From Streptomyces sp. WMMC500 (GTDB taxonomy: Bacteria; Actinomycetota; Actinomycetes; Streptomycetales; Streptomycetaceae), in assembly GCF_027497195.1 (NCBI RefSeq), contig NZ_CP114905.1:6583001-6647000 (forward strand): a stretch of DNA of 64,000 nucleotides, read 5' to 3'. A program made the translations under genes and the position numbers. This document shows positions 25,636 through 37,453 of the stretch, piece after piece (the first letter of the stretch is position 1; each line of letters opens with the position of its first letter). The notes below the pieces were generated by a model that was given only the letters and a program-made list of their open reading frames with translations, was not told where the DNA came from and made no database searches.

Positions 25636-26127
25636 ATGGTCTTCCTGCCCCGCCGCACCACCCCGTCCGCGCGCGGACGGGCGGACGGGCGGCTGCTGGT
25701 GGCCGCGCGCACCGCGGTGCTGGTGCCGGTGGCGGCCGGGGCGCTGCTCGCCGGGCTGGCCGCCGTCTTCGACGGCGCGGGGGATGCTCTGGCCTGGGTC
25801 GAGCGGGGGCTGCTGGGCGCGGCGGTCGCGGTGCTGGTGTGGTCGGTGATCACAGCGGCGGTACGGAACGTGGGCGACGGCGAGCTGGAGGTCACCGCCG
25901 TCTTCGGGGCGGTGCTGCTGATGGTCGCCGCGTACTTCACGGGGCCGCCGGTGCTGGTCGCAGTGCCGGGGGTGGCGCTCGTGACGGGGGTGGTGTCGGC
26001 GGTGCGTACGGACCGTGCGGAGCGGCGGCGCAGGCGGGAGCGGCGGGAACGGGACGCGCGGGTGCGGGCGCACCACGCGGAGAAGAAGCGGCGGAAACGG
26101 GAGAGCGGAGGAGCCGGCGGTGGCTGA
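25636..26127 (+). CDS. Small membrane protein of unknown function
   Basis: A 163-residue protein with three to four hydrophobic segments (for example LVAARTAVLVPVAAGALLAG, GLLGAAVAVLVWSVITAAV and the region around VTAVFGAVLLMVAAYFTG). A very basic cytoplasmic tail follows (RRRRRERRERDARVRAHH). The ATG at 25636 is preferred because GGAGGAG lies 5 bases upstream; in-frame starts at 25606 and 25624 lack this. It starts 98 bp after the putative type VII substrate and overlaps the next gene. It could be an immunity or anchoring protein of the cassette; that is only an inference. Confidence 0.75.
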   Translation: MVFLPRRTTPSARGRADGRLLVAARTAVLVPVAAGALLAGLAAVFDGAGDALAWVERGLLGAAVAVLVWSVITAAVRNVGDGELEVTAVFGAVLLMVAAYFTGPPVLVAVPGVALVTGVVSAVRTDRAERRRRRERRERDARVRAHHAEKKRRKRESGGAGGG

Positions 26128-26848
26128 GCAGGGGCGCGTGGACTATGTGAAGCGGCCGGGGCGGTCGGGGCGTACAGAGGCGCCTGTACGGGAAGGGAGC
26201 CGTGCCCGGGGCAAGGACCGGGACCGGGCCAAGGACCGGGCCGAGGGGGCCGCCGTCGGGTACACCCTCGTCCTGCCGCCCAACTGGTCCCGCATACCCC
26301 TGCGCGACGGCACCGACGAGGCCGTCATGCGGATCGTCGACGAAGCCGTCGCCGACCTGCCCGACGACTTCCCGCGCGACCAGGTGCCCGCGGTGCGCCT
26401 GGAACTCGTACGCCGCCTGCGCAAGGCCGCCGCCGACGCCCGCAAGAACGGAGGCCTCGACCTCTACCTTCCCGTCCAGCAGATGCACGGCGTGACGGTC
26501 GCGGCGTCGTTCGTCGTCTCCGAGATCACCCTGTCCGCGGGCGCCGACCCCGCGCCGGTCCTCGCCCGGCTGCTCGCCGACGCGGAGAACTCGCAGCCCA
26601 CGGCCGTCGACGGGTCCGTGGGCTACCGCAACGAGCGGGTCGCGCGCCCCTCCGGCGACGAGGGCGGCGAGTACCCTTCGCGGCGCGTCGACTACGTGCT
26701 GGCGGTCCCCGAGGACGACACCCGGTGGGTGACGGTGGGGTTCAGTACGCTCGCGGACGGCGATCCGAAGGGGCAGTTCGCCGACGTGCTCGTCGAGCTG
26801 TTCGACGCGGTGATGACCACCTTCCGCTGGACGAGGAGCAGCCGGTGA
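26120..26848 (+). CDS. Conserved-type soluble protein, cassette component
   Basis: A 242-residue protein of no family I can name. A basic N-terminus (~1-45, with repeats of KDRDRAKDRAEG) leads into an alpha/beta domain with YTLVLPPNWSRIPLRDGT, VADLPDDFPRDQVPAVRLEL, HGVTVAASFVVSEI and a C-terminal strand-rich region (VDYVLAVPEDDTRWVTVGF, LVELFDAVMTTFRW). No transmembrane segment is seen. The GTG start at 26120 has GGAGG upstream and overlaps the end of the membrane-protein gene; its stop overlaps the next gene (GTGA). The overlaps argue for one operon from 23898 to 27444. The shape recalls a secretion chaperone, but there is no sequence proof. Confidence 0.75.
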   Translation: MAEQGRVDYVKRPGRSGRTEAPVREGSRARGKDRDRAKDRAEGAAVGYTLVLPPNWSRIPLRDGTDEAVMRIVDEAVADLPDDFPRDQVPAVRLELVRRLRKAAADARKNGGLDLYLPVQQMHGVTVAASFVVSEITLSAGADPAPVLARLLADAENSQPTAVDGSVGYRNERVARPSGDEGGEYPSRRVDYVLAVPEDDTRWVTVGFSTLADGDPKGQFADVLVELFDAVMTTFRWTRSSR

Positions 26849-27444
26849 GCTGGATCGAGGTCGACTACGACGACGCCAAGTGGCTGTGGGTGCCGCAGCA
26901 GTGGGAGGGCATGCCGTGGCCCGGGCCCGCGGAGTGGGCGGATGCCTTCGCGGAGGCGTGGTGGACGCTGGCGGACGTCGAGCCGGGCGACGAGGAGGAG
27001 GTCGCGCGGCTGCGGGACGCGCTGCTGGAGTTCGCGACGAAGGCCGGCACGGTCTTCCCCGGCCAGGACCTGTACCTGTATCTGCCCGACCCGCGGCAGG
27101 CGCCGGTGCCGCTGGCCGTGTGGGGGCTCGCGATGGCGGGTGACCGCAACGACCGGCTGCGGGAGCTGGTGAGGTCGATGGACGCCGAGGCGGTGGAGGC
27201 GCCGATCGTGGAGCTGTTCCGCCACCCGCACCTGGGCAACGGGCTGCGGGCCATGCGCTACTTCACCGACCCGGGCGACGGCACCCTCGGCTGCTCGCTG
27301 AACTACGCCTTCCGCTCCGAGCCGCACGGCGTGGACGTGCTGCTCCGCGCCCTCGGCTCCGACGTGGGGCGGCTCGCGGCGGCGGCGCAGGACATGGACG
27401 AGCTGGCGCTGGCGGTACGGGTCCGCCGCGACGAGGACCGCTGA
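26845..27444 (+). CDS. Acidic soluble protein, last gene of the cassette
   Basis: A 199-residue protein rich in Trp, Asp and Glu at the N-terminus (SWIEVDYDDAKWLWVPQQWEG, with PAEWADAFAEAWW). A likely alpha/beta part follows, with LYLYLPDPRQAPVPLAVWG and a C-terminal strand/helix region (YFTDPGDGTLGCSLNYAFRS, VDVLLRALGSDVGRLAAAA). No signal peptide, membrane segment or known catalytic motif. The GTG start overlaps the previous stop. It may work together with the preceding protein, whose C-terminus has a similar strand pattern. The role is unknown. Confidence 0.75.
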   Translation: MSWIEVDYDDAKWLWVPQQWEGMPWPGPAEWADAFAEAWWTLADVEPGDEEEVARLRDALLEFATKAGTVFPGQDLYLYLPDPRQAPVPLAVWGLAMAGDRNDRLRELVRSMDAEAVEAPIVELFRHPHLGNGLRAMRYFTDPGDGTLGCSLNYAFRSEPHGVDVLLRALGSDVGRLAAAAQDMDELALAVRVRRDEDR

Positions 27445-27523
27445 GGGCGGGCCGTAGGCGACCTCGCGCGCGGTGGGGGACAATGGAGGGTCCGTCCCCG
27501 TACGCATCGAGGTAGCCGCCCGC

Positions 27524-28669
27524 ATGTCCCACCCTCTCTCCGAGCTGCAGATCGGCCCCCACACCGTCTCCCCGCCCGTGGTGCTCGCGCCCATGGCGGG
27601 GATCACGAACGCGCCGTTCCGTACGCTGTGCCGGGAGTTCTCCGGCGGCAGGGGCTTGTTCGTCAGCGAGATGATCACGACGCGGGCGCTGGTGGAGCGG
27701 GACGCGAAGACGATGCGGCTCGTCCACTTCGACGGCACGGAGAAGCCGCGGTCGATCCAGTTGTACGGCGTGGACCCGGTCTACACCGGCCGCGCGGTGC
27801 GCATGATCGCCGACGAGGACCTCGCCGACCACATCGACCTCAACTTCGGCTGCCCGGTGCCGAAGGTGACTCGCAAGGGCGGCGGCTCGGCGCTGCCGTA
27901 CAAGCGGAACCTGCTGCGCGCGATCCTCCGCGAGGCGGTCGCCGGCGCGGGCGACCTGCCGGTGACGATGAAGATGCGCAAGGGCATCGACGACGACCAC
28001 CTGACGTACCTGGACGCGGGCCGGATCGCCGTCGAGGAGGGCGTGACGGCCGTCGCCCTGCACGGCCGTACGGCGGCGCAGCACTACGGCGGCACCGCGG
28101 ACTGGGACGCCATCGCGCGGCTCAGGGAGCACGTGCCGGAGATCCCGGTGCTGGGCAACGGGGACATCTGGTCGGCGGACGACGCGCTGCGGATGGTCCG
28201 CGAGACGGGCTGCGACGGGGTGGTCGTCGGACGCGGGTGCCTGGGGCGGCCGTGGCTCTTCGGGGACCTGGTGGCGGCGTTCGAGGCGGGTCCCGGCGGG
28301 TCGCCGTACGCGCCCTCGCTGAAGGAGGTCGCGGGGGTGATGCGGCGGCACGCGGAGCTGCTGGGGCAGTGGCTGGGCGACGAGCGGCGGGGCGTCGTCG
28401 ACTTCCGCAAGCACGTTCCGTGGTACACGAAGGGCTTCTCGGTCGGCAAGGAACTGCGCCACCGGATGGCGATGGCCGGCTCGCTCGCGGAGCTGGACGA
28501 CCTGCTGGGCACGCTGGACCTGGACCAGCCCTGGCCGGCGGGCGCGGACGGCCCGCGGGGGCGCACGGCGGGCCGGAACAAGGTGGTGCTGCCGGAGGGC
28601 TGGCTGGCGGACCCGTACGAGTGCGCGCGGGTGGACGCGGCCGCGGAACTGGACACCTCGGGCGGCTGA
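27524..28669 (+). CDS. dusB: tRNA-dihydrouridine synthase
   Basis: A 381-residue flavoenzyme reducing uridine to dihydrouridine in the D-loop of tRNA. The FMN TIM barrel shows the family motifs VLAPMAGITNAPFRTLCRE, IDLNFGCPVPKVTRKGGGS (with the catalytic Cys), KMRKGIDDD, VALHGRTAAQHYGG and VLGNGDIWS followed by VVVGRGCLGRPWLF. A helical C-terminal domain with HVPWYTKGF follows. The ATG at 27524 is preferred, with GAGG 11 bases upstream; GTG 27473 in the same frame adds 17 residues that lack similarity. The gene is separated from the type VII-like cassette by 79 bp and may have its own promoter. Confidence 0.95.
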   Translation: MSHPLSELQIGPHTVSPPVVLAPMAGITNAPFRTLCREFSGGRGLFVSEMITTRALVERDAKTMRLVHFDGTEKPRSIQLYGVDPVYTGRAVRMIADEDLADHIDLNFGCPVPKVTRKGGGSALPYKRNLLRAILREAVAGAGDLPVTMKMRKGIDDDHLTYLDAGRIAVEEGVTAVALHGRTAAQHYGGTADWDAIARLREHVPEIPVLGNGDIWSADDALRMVRETGCDGVVVGRGCLGRPWLFGDLVAAFEAGPGGSPYAPSLKEVAGVMRRHAELLGQWLGDERRGVVDFRKHVPWYTKGFSVGKELRHRMAMAGSLAELDDLLGTLDLDQPWPAGADGPRGRTAGRNKVVLPEGWLADPYECARVDAAAELDTSGG

Positions 28670-28727
28670 GCCCCACGCGGCACCCCGCCGCCGACGGCCT
28701 GCACCCGTCGGGGCTAGCCTCGGAGCG

Positions 28728-29204
28728 GTGGACACGACGCACCGGCCCGCCGCGCGGGTCATCTGCCTCGACGCCGCCGAGCGCCTGCTCCTGATGCGGT
28801 GGCGCGACCCCTTCGACGGCGCCCTGATCTGGGAGCCGCCCGGCGGCGGCATCGAGCCGCACGAGACCCCGCTCGCCGCCGCCCGCCGCGAACTCGCCGA
28901 GGAGACCGGCCTCGACCCCGCCGCCGTCCAGGACCGCGGCGTGCCCGTCGCGCGCGACTTCCACTGGAAGGGCACCCACTTCGCCGGCACCGAGCACTTC
29001 TTCCTCGCCCGCTACGCCGCCGACCGCCCCCCGCTGCGCCGCACGGGCCTCCTCCCCGACGAACAGGCCACCCTCGCCGGCCACGCCTGGATCCCCTGGC
29101 CCGACATCCCGGCCCTCCCGGACCCCCTCGAACCCCCGCACCTGCGGACCGTCCTCGCCGACCTCGCCCCGGACGGCCCCTGGTCGACGCCCGCCGGCGC
29201 CTAG
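28728..29204 (+). CDS. NUDIX hydrolase
   Basis: A 158-residue protein with one complete Nudix box: GGGIEPHETPLAAARRELAE followed by ETGL, matching the GX5EX7REUXEEXGU pattern that binds Mg and a nucleoside diphosphate-linked substrate. The rest of the fold is short and typical. GTG start at 28728. It lies 58 bp after dusB and converges with the debranching-like gene. It could clean up oxidised nucleotides or nucleotide sugars; specificity cannot be read from the sequence. Confidence 0.92.
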   Translation: MDTTHRPAARVICLDAAERLLLMRWRDPFDGALIWEPPGGGIEPHETPLAAARRELAEETGLDPAAVQDRGVPVARDFHWKGTHFAGTEHFFLARYAADRPPLRRTGLLPDEQATLAGHAWIPWPDIPALPDPLEPPHLRTVLADLAPDGPWSTPAGA

Positions 29205-29342
29205 CGCACCACCCGGTGGCGGAGGAAGACGACGCCCGAGGGAGCGCAGCCTGGGATGCGACCACCCGTTCACCGTCGCCGGGCGGGAACTGCTCGGCGA
29301 TTTCGCGTCGGGCCGGGACCGTCCGACCGAACGGTGAGGGCC

Positions 29343-31448
29343 CTAGCCTTCCGCCGCGGCGAGGGCCGTGAGGAGGGCCAGGGGGGTTGTCGCCGACCAC
29401 GAGCGGGGAGTGCCGGTGTCGGGGAAGGGGACCGGGGTGGGCTGGGTGGTGCGGGGGTAGCCGGCGACGGCTTCGGGGAGGCGGTGGGCGGTGCGGGACG
29501 CCAGGTCGGCCAGGGCCGTTGCCACCGTGCGGGCCTCCTCGTGGAGGCCGTAGCGGGCCAGGCCCAGGGCCAGGATCGCGTTGTCGTGCGGCCAGACGCT
29601 GCCGCGGTGGTACGCCATCGGGTGGTACGCCCCCTGCCCCGCCGCCACCGTCCGTACGCCCCAGCCCGAGAAGAAGTCCGGCTCCAGCAGCCGCCGGCCC
29701 ACCCGGCGCGCGCGGTCGGGGTCCAGCAGCCCGGACCACAGCAGGTGTCCGGCGTCGGAGGCCAGGGCGTCGGCGGGGTGGCCGGTGCCGTCGAGGGCCA
29801 GGGCGGGGAAGTCGGGGCCGGGGAGCCAGAAGTCGGCCGGGAAGCGGGTGCGGAGGTCGTCGGTGGCGGCGGTGAGGCGGTCGGCGAGTGCCGGGTCGGC
29901 CCAGGCGGTGGCGGCGAGGCGGGCGGTGTGGGTGAGGGCGGCGTAGGCGTAGCCCTGGGGTGCGGCGGGCGCGACGGCGCCGGTGGCGCGGGTGCCGTCG
30001 GCGGCGCACAGGGCACCGGGGGAGTCGCGCCAGCTCCGGCCGGCCGGGCCGCCGTCGTCGGGGCGGCAGCGCAGGTAGCCGGTGTCGGTGAGGCCGCCGT
30101 CGCGGAACATCCACTCGACGGCGGCGCGGGCCTGCGGCTCCAGGCGGCGGGCCGGCTCGTCGTCGCCGGTGTGCTCGGTGAGGGCGCCGAGGAGGACGAG
30201 GAACAGCGGGGTGGTGTCCACGGCCCCGTAGTGGCGCCCGTACGGCACCTGGCCGAAGTGGGCCAGTTCGCCGTGGCGCACCTCGTGCACGATCTTCCCG
30301 GGTTCGCCGTCCGCGTCGCCGGCCTGGGTGGCGGCGAGCGCCAGGAGCGTGGCGCGGGCGAGCGCGGGGCGGTGGTGGAGCGCGAACAGGGACGTCACGA
30401 GCGCGTGGCGGCCGACGAGCGCCAGGAACCACGGCCCCCCGGCGGCGGGCACCCGCACCTCCTCGCCGCCGGGGCCCGCGGCGGGGATGAGGAGCCCGTC
30501 GAGGTCGGCGAGGCCCTGTGCCGCGGCACGGGCGAGGTCGGGCCGGGCGGCGGTGCCGGTGGTTCCGGTGGCGGCGGTGGCGGCCGTGGCGGCGGTGGGG
30601 GGCGACGCCGGGTGTGCGGCTGCGGTCTGTGTGGGGGTGGCGTGTGCGGGGGTGGAGTGCGCGGTGGGGGCGTGCTCGGCGGGCGTGGGTGTCCCGGCGG
30701 TGCGGGGCCGGGGCGGGTCGGCGGCGCGCGGCTGCCCGGCCGCCGTCGCGGCGGCTGCCGGCACCGGCCCGGCCGCCGGCTCCGCCGGCTCCGCCGCCCG
30801 CCACACCGGCCCCGTTCCCGACGACGCCGCGGCACGGAGTGTCAGTTCCGTCGTCTCGTACGGTTCCAGCGCCAGCCGCCACACCAGCCGCCGTGCGCCG
30901 CTCCCCGTCTCCTCCACCGCGTCCGGTGCCGGGTCCGCCGTGACCGTCGTGCGCGCCCGCCAGTCGCCGCGCCGGTAGCGGAACTCCACGCCCGCCGGCA
31001 GCACTTCCCGGCCCCGTACCGCGTGCGGCTTGCCGTAGGCGCGGTGGTCGCCCCGTAACTCGAACTGGTCCGCGAAGTCCGCGTCGACCGTCAGCGCGAG
31101 CCACAGCTTCTCCGGCTCCGCCCGGTTGCCCGTGATCCGCAGGACCTCGACCAGGGCGCCGCCCTCGACGCGCTGGTCGCGGAAGACCGTGTGCGGCGGC
31201 GGCTCGTCGCGGTCGGTGGGCGGTACGAGCACCGCGTGCGCGGCGGCCGGGCTGCCGGCGGCCGGGGCCGCGGCGAGCAGGGTCGGGACCGCGCCGTCCA
31301 CCGTCAGCCGCCAGCGGCTCAGGTGCCGGGTGTCTCCGCGGAAGAAGCCGTCCGGCTGCGCTCCCCTGTCCCCGGTGATGTCCCCGGAGCGGGTCACCGC
31401 GGCGAACGCCCCGCCGTGGAAGAGAAGCCGGTGTTCCGCGCCGCTCAT
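29343..31448 (-). CDS. Glycogen-debranching-enzyme-like amylo-alpha-1,6-glucosidase family protein
   Basis: A 701-residue protein. The N-terminal domain (residues ~1-215) has the family start HRLLFHGGAFAAVTRSGDIT and DGFFRGDTRHLSRWRL. The C-terminal (alpha/alpha)6 glucosidase-like barrel (~305-700) contains GYGA-like HYGAVDTTPLFLVLLG, DTGYLRCRPDD, SDAGHLLWSGLLD and YHRGSVWPHDNAILALGL, with Asp/Glu residues in positions of the acid and base. Between them is a ~60-residue Thr/Ala/Pro-rich insertion (residues ~240-300). The protein likely acts on alpha-glucans or a glucosylated compound in the cytoplasm; no signal peptide is seen. Actual substrate is unknown, and proteins of this family are often just called debranching enzymes. 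Confidence 0.85.
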   Translation of the reverse strand: MSGAEHRLLFHGGAFAAVTRSGDITGDRGAQPDGFFRGDTRHLSRWRLTVDGAVPTLLAAAPAAGSPAAAHAVLVPPTDRDEPPPHTVFRDQRVEGGALVEVLRITGNRAEPEKLWLALTVDADFADQFELRGDHRAYGKPHAVRGREVLPAGVEFRYRRGDWRARTTVTADPAPDAVEETGSGARRLVWRLALEPYETTELTLRAAASSGTGPVWRAAEPAEPAAGPVPAAAATAAGQPRAADPPRPRTAGTPTPAEHAPTAHSTPAHATPTQTAAAHPASPPTAATAATAATGTTGTAARPDLARAAAQGLADLDGLLIPAAGPGGEEVRVPAAGGPWFLALVGRHALVTSLFALHHRPALARATLLALAATQAGDADGEPGKIVHEVRHGELAHFGQVPYGRHYGAVDTTPLFLVLLGALTEHTGDDEPARRLEPQARAAVEWMFRDGGLTDTGYLRCRPDDGGPAGRSWRDSPGALCAADGTRATGAVAPAAPQGYAYAALTHTARLAATAWADPALADRLTAATDDLRTRFPADFWLPGPDFPALALDGTGHPADALASDAGHLLWSGLLDPDRARRVGRRLLEPDFFSGWGVRTVAAGQGAYHPMAYHRGSVWPHDNAILALGLARYGLHEEARTVATALADLASRTAHRLPEAVAGYPRTTQPTPVPFPDTGTPRSWSATTPLALLTALAAAEG

Positions 31449-32061
31449 GCGAGCGCCTCCTCAGCGAGGTGTCGTCAGCAGGGTGTCGTCAGCGATTGTC
31501 ACCAGCGGGTGCCGTCGCGTCATTACGTCTGGTTGGCACGCAAAACTAGCGCGCTGCTGTCGGGTCGACAAGCAGAACCGGGGGCGCACGCACGCATGCG
31601 GCGGGGGCACGCGCCGCGGCTCCGGTGCCCGCTTCCCGTTCCGGCCGGGTAGCCCCGCCCCGCGGGCCCCGCAGCGTCCACATGGTGAGATTCCCCGCGC
31701 CCGATCGCGTGATTCTCCCCACGTCTGATAGGTCTTCCGCTCAGACGAGCGCTCAAATGTGGGCGTCATCTCTCGTATGCGCGGCACCGGGTGCCATGCG
31801 CATTCCTTCACGGCTCGAAGGCGCAACTGCGTTCCGTAACGCGGATGACCCGCCCCGGCTTGCCGATGCCCGCCCGTCCGGGATCGTCGTTAAGAGAAGT
31901 GAAGAAGGGGCGCGGCTCCCGGTCGCCAGCAGGATCCCAGGTGTGAGGGCCGAAACCCCTCGTGATCGTCTACGCCTCATCCCCTGGAGCCTTCGATCTG
32001 GGTATGTTCCTCGCCGTCAGGGCAGTTCCCCGCCAGGGGTCCCACACGAGGAGTCGATCCC
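31449..32061. other. 613-bp intergenic region before ppdK, no gene found
   Basis: No supported coding frame: open frames here have mixed codon use and no recognisable protein. The region is lower in GC than its neighbours. It contains an inverted element (31777-31803, arms ATGCGC-GGCACC and GGTGCC-AT-GCGCAT) and a near-direct repeat TGAGATTCCCCGCG / TGATTCTCCCCACG (31685-31722). The last ~100 bp should hold the ppdK promoter and leader. I see no known riboswitch or tRNA. Confidence 0.5.
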
Positions 32062-34986
<2,925 letters not shown>

Positions 34987-35043
34987 ACCCCCGGCCACCG
35001 TCGGCGTTGCCCTGACCCTCACCCGACGGCAGACCGGTTCCGC

Positions 35044-35077
35044 GAGGGGCGGCGCCCGTGCGGGGGCGCCGCCCCTC
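35044..35077 (+). terminator. Terminator hairpin after ppdK
   Basis: A perfect 14-bp stem (35044-35057 with 35064-35077) and a 6-base loop, 58 bp after the stop codon and before the kinase gene. Confidence 0.8.
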
Positions 35078-35194
35078 ACCTCCGCTGCCGGGCGCGGGCG
35101 GCGTTCGTTACGCTGTCGCTCGCTCGGACCTGGCCGCCGCCGGCGGCCCGAAGCGGCGACGTGGCCGGCAGGCCACCGGGGGGTGAAGGGGACC

Positions 35195-37414
35195 ATGTCC
35201 CGACCGGACGACGGCCCGGCGGCCGTGCCGCACGCCCGTGCGGGGGAGCCGGGGTGGCCCACCGCCCCGCCGCCGCACCGGCCGCTCGGGGCGGCCGACC
35301 CCGCCGTGGCCGGTCCGTACCGGCTGGAGGCGGTGCTCGGCGCCGGCGGCATGGGCCGCGTCTACCTCGCGCGCACGCCCGCGGGCAGCGCGGTGGCGGT
35401 CAAGGTCGTCCACCGCGAGTACGCGGGCGACTCGGGGTTCCGCAAGCGCTTCGCGCAGGAAGTCGCCGCCGCCCGGCGGGTGCAGGGCCTCTACACGGTG
35501 CCGGTCGTCGACGCGGACCTCCAGGCCGACGAGCCCTGGCTGGCCACCGCGTACGTGCCCGGGCCCTCCCTCCAGGACGCGGTCGCCGAGAGCGGACCGC
35601 TGTCCGCCGGTGCGGCGCTGGCGCTGACCGCACGGGTGGCGGAAGCGCTCCAGTCCATCCACGCCGCCGACGTCATCCACCGCGACCTCAAGCCCTCCAA
35701 CATCCTCCTGACCGCCGACGGCCCCAAGGTCATCGACTTCGGCATCGCCCGGGCCGCGGACCTCACCGCCGTCACCGCCACCGGCGTACGCGCCGGCACG
35801 CCCGCCTACATGGCGCCGGAGTACATCCGGGGGCAGACCGTCACCGAGGCCGGCGACGTCTTCGCCCTCGGCGGCATCGCCCACTTCGCCGCCACCGGGG
35901 GGCATGCCTTCGGGGGCGGTACGGACCACGGCGTGGTCTACCGGATCCTGGAGCAGGAGCCGGACCTCGCCGCCTGTCCCGAGCCGGTACGGGGCGTCGC
36001 GGCCGCCTGCCTGACCAAGGACCCGGCGCGGCGGCCGACACCCGCCGAGGTCATCGAGCTGTGCCGGCTTGCCGCGACGGGCGGACACCCCGCGACGGTC
36101 CTCGACGCGCCCGCGCCGGGCCCGGAGGCCGTCACGGCGGCGGCCACCGCCCCCGCGGCTCAGCCCACCCCGGCGGCGCCCGCCGCCCAGGCCGGCGCCC
36201 CGGCGACGCCCGCCCCGGACCCGTACGCCCTGACCCAGACCGTCACCGCCGGCGCCCCGGGCTCCGTGCCGCACCCCCCGGACCCCGGCGGCGGCGGATC
36301 CTCCGTGCCGCCGGCCCTGCTGCTGGCCGGTGCCGCGGCGGTCGTCCTCGCCATCGTCCTGGTCGCCGTCCTCCTGCCCTCGTCCGGCTCCTCCGACAAC
36401 TCGCAGGCGGACTACCCCTACCCGACGCACGAGCCCACCGCCAACCTCACCTTCCCGCCCCGGACCAAGGGCGCCTCGGCGCTCGCCTTCAGCCCGGACG
36501 GCAAGACGCTCGCCACCGGCGGCTCGGAGGGCTTCATCCAGGAGTGGGACGTCGCCGGGCGCAAGATGCGCACCGCCTATCCCGAGCGCGCCACGTCCAC
36601 CACCATGTTCCAGATCACCGACCTGGCGTTCAGCCCCGACGGCGAGCGCCTCGCCACCGGCCACAGCAACGGCGGGACGGGGCTGTGGGACCGGACCCGG
36701 CGCCGGCAGGTGCACTACCTCCCCATGGGCGGCGAGAGCGTCGAGTTCTCCCCGCCGGACGGCAAGCTGCTCGCCATCGGCAGCAGGACGGGCGCGATCT
36801 ATCTGCAGGACCCCGAGGTGCGCACCGACGACCACGTGGCGTACTTCGACCAGGAGTCGGACGTCACGGAGGTCACCTTCAGCCCGGACGGCCGCACGCT
36901 GGCCACCGCGGGCGACGACTCCGACAGCAACTCCGGCAGGGACGACCAGGTGCGGCTGTGGAACGTCGGGAAGCTGGACCCGGAACCGTACGGCCAGGAC
37001 GGCCCGCGCGTGACCCTCGGCGTCACCCGCGAGGTGCTGAGCGTGGCGTTCAGCCCGGACGGCAAGACGGTCGCGACCGGTGGCCCCGACGGCAGGGTGG
37101 AGTTGTGGGACGCGGCCAGTGGCCGCAAGAAGGGGGTCCTCGCCGACGAGTTGCTCACCTCGGTCGCGGACCTGGCGTTCAGCCCGGACGGGAAGACCCT
37201 CGCGACCGCCTCCGTCGTCAGTGACGGCGTGCTGCTGTGGAACGTGGCCGCGCGCAAGCCGCGCGCCCTCCTGCTGACCGGCGAGGAGGCGGGGAGGGGG
37301 AAGGGCGTGGTCGAGGCCGTGGCCTTCAGCCCGGACGGGCGGCTGATCGCCGGCAGCGACCGCGAGGACCGCGCCGTACGGCTGTGGAAGAACCCGGGAG
37401 CAGCCCCTCGCTGA
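35195..37414 (+). CDS. Membrane Ser/Thr protein kinase with extracytoplasmic WD40 propeller
   Basis: A 739-residue kinase. The kinase domain (residues ~42-300) shows GAGGMGRVYLAR, Lys70 in VAVKVVH, HRDLKPSNIL, DFGIARA and AYMAPEY. A Pro/Ala linker leads to one transmembrane helix (~370-395, LLLAGAAAVVLAIVLVAVLL). Outside, seven WD-like repeats (~425-739) each carry FSPDGKTLATG-type motifs and end in xWD/xWN (QEWD, GLWD, VRLWN, VELWD, LLWN, VRLWK), enough for a closed seven-blade propeller. The fifth repeat is extended by a Ser/Asp loop (DDSDSNSGRDD). The ATG at 35195 with GAAGGGG upstream is preferred to GTG 35183. The propeller probably binds a protein or wall component. Targets unknown. Confidence 0.93.
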   Translation: MSRPDDGPAAVPHARAGEPGWPTAPPPHRPLGAADPAVAGPYRLEAVLGAGGMGRVYLARTPAGSAVAVKVVHREYAGDSGFRKRFAQEVAAARRVQGLYTVPVVDADLQADEPWLATAYVPGPSLQDAVAESGPLSAGAALALTARVAEALQSIHAADVIHRDLKPSNILLTADGPKVIDFGIARAADLTAVTATGVRAGTPAYMAPEYIRGQTVTEAGDVFALGGIAHFAATGGHAFGGGTDHGVVYRILEQEPDLAACPEPVRGVAAACLTKDPARRPTPAEVIELCRLAATGGHPATVLDAPAPGPEAVTAAATAPAAQPTPAAPAAQAGAPATPAPDPYALTQTVTAGAPGSVPHPPDPGGGGSSVPPALLLAGAAAVVLAIVLVAVLLPSSGSSDNSQADYPYPTHEPTANLTFPPRTKGASALAFSPDGKTLATGGSEGFIQEWDVAGRKMRTAYPERATSTTMFQITDLAFSPDGERLATGHSNGGTGLWDRTRRRQVHYLPMGGESVEFSPPDGKLLAIGSRTGAIYLQDPEVRTDDHVAYFDQESDVTEVTFSPDGRTLATAGDDSDSNSGRDDQVRLWNVGKLDPEPYGQDGPRVTLGVTREVLSVAFSPDGKTVATGGPDGRVELWDAASGRKKGVLADELLTSVADLAFSPDGKTLATASVVSDGVLLWNVAARKPRALLLTGEEAGRGKGVVEAVAFSPDGRLIAGSDREDRAVRLWKNPGAAPR

Positions 37415-37453
37415 TCTCGCCGACCTCGGCGACCGGTGCGGGGCCCGGGGGCG

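Noticed and set aside
31449..32061. Possible riboswitch or tRNA before ppdK
   Set aside because: I could not fit a cloverleaf or any known riboswitch core; the hairpin at 31777 has almost no loop.
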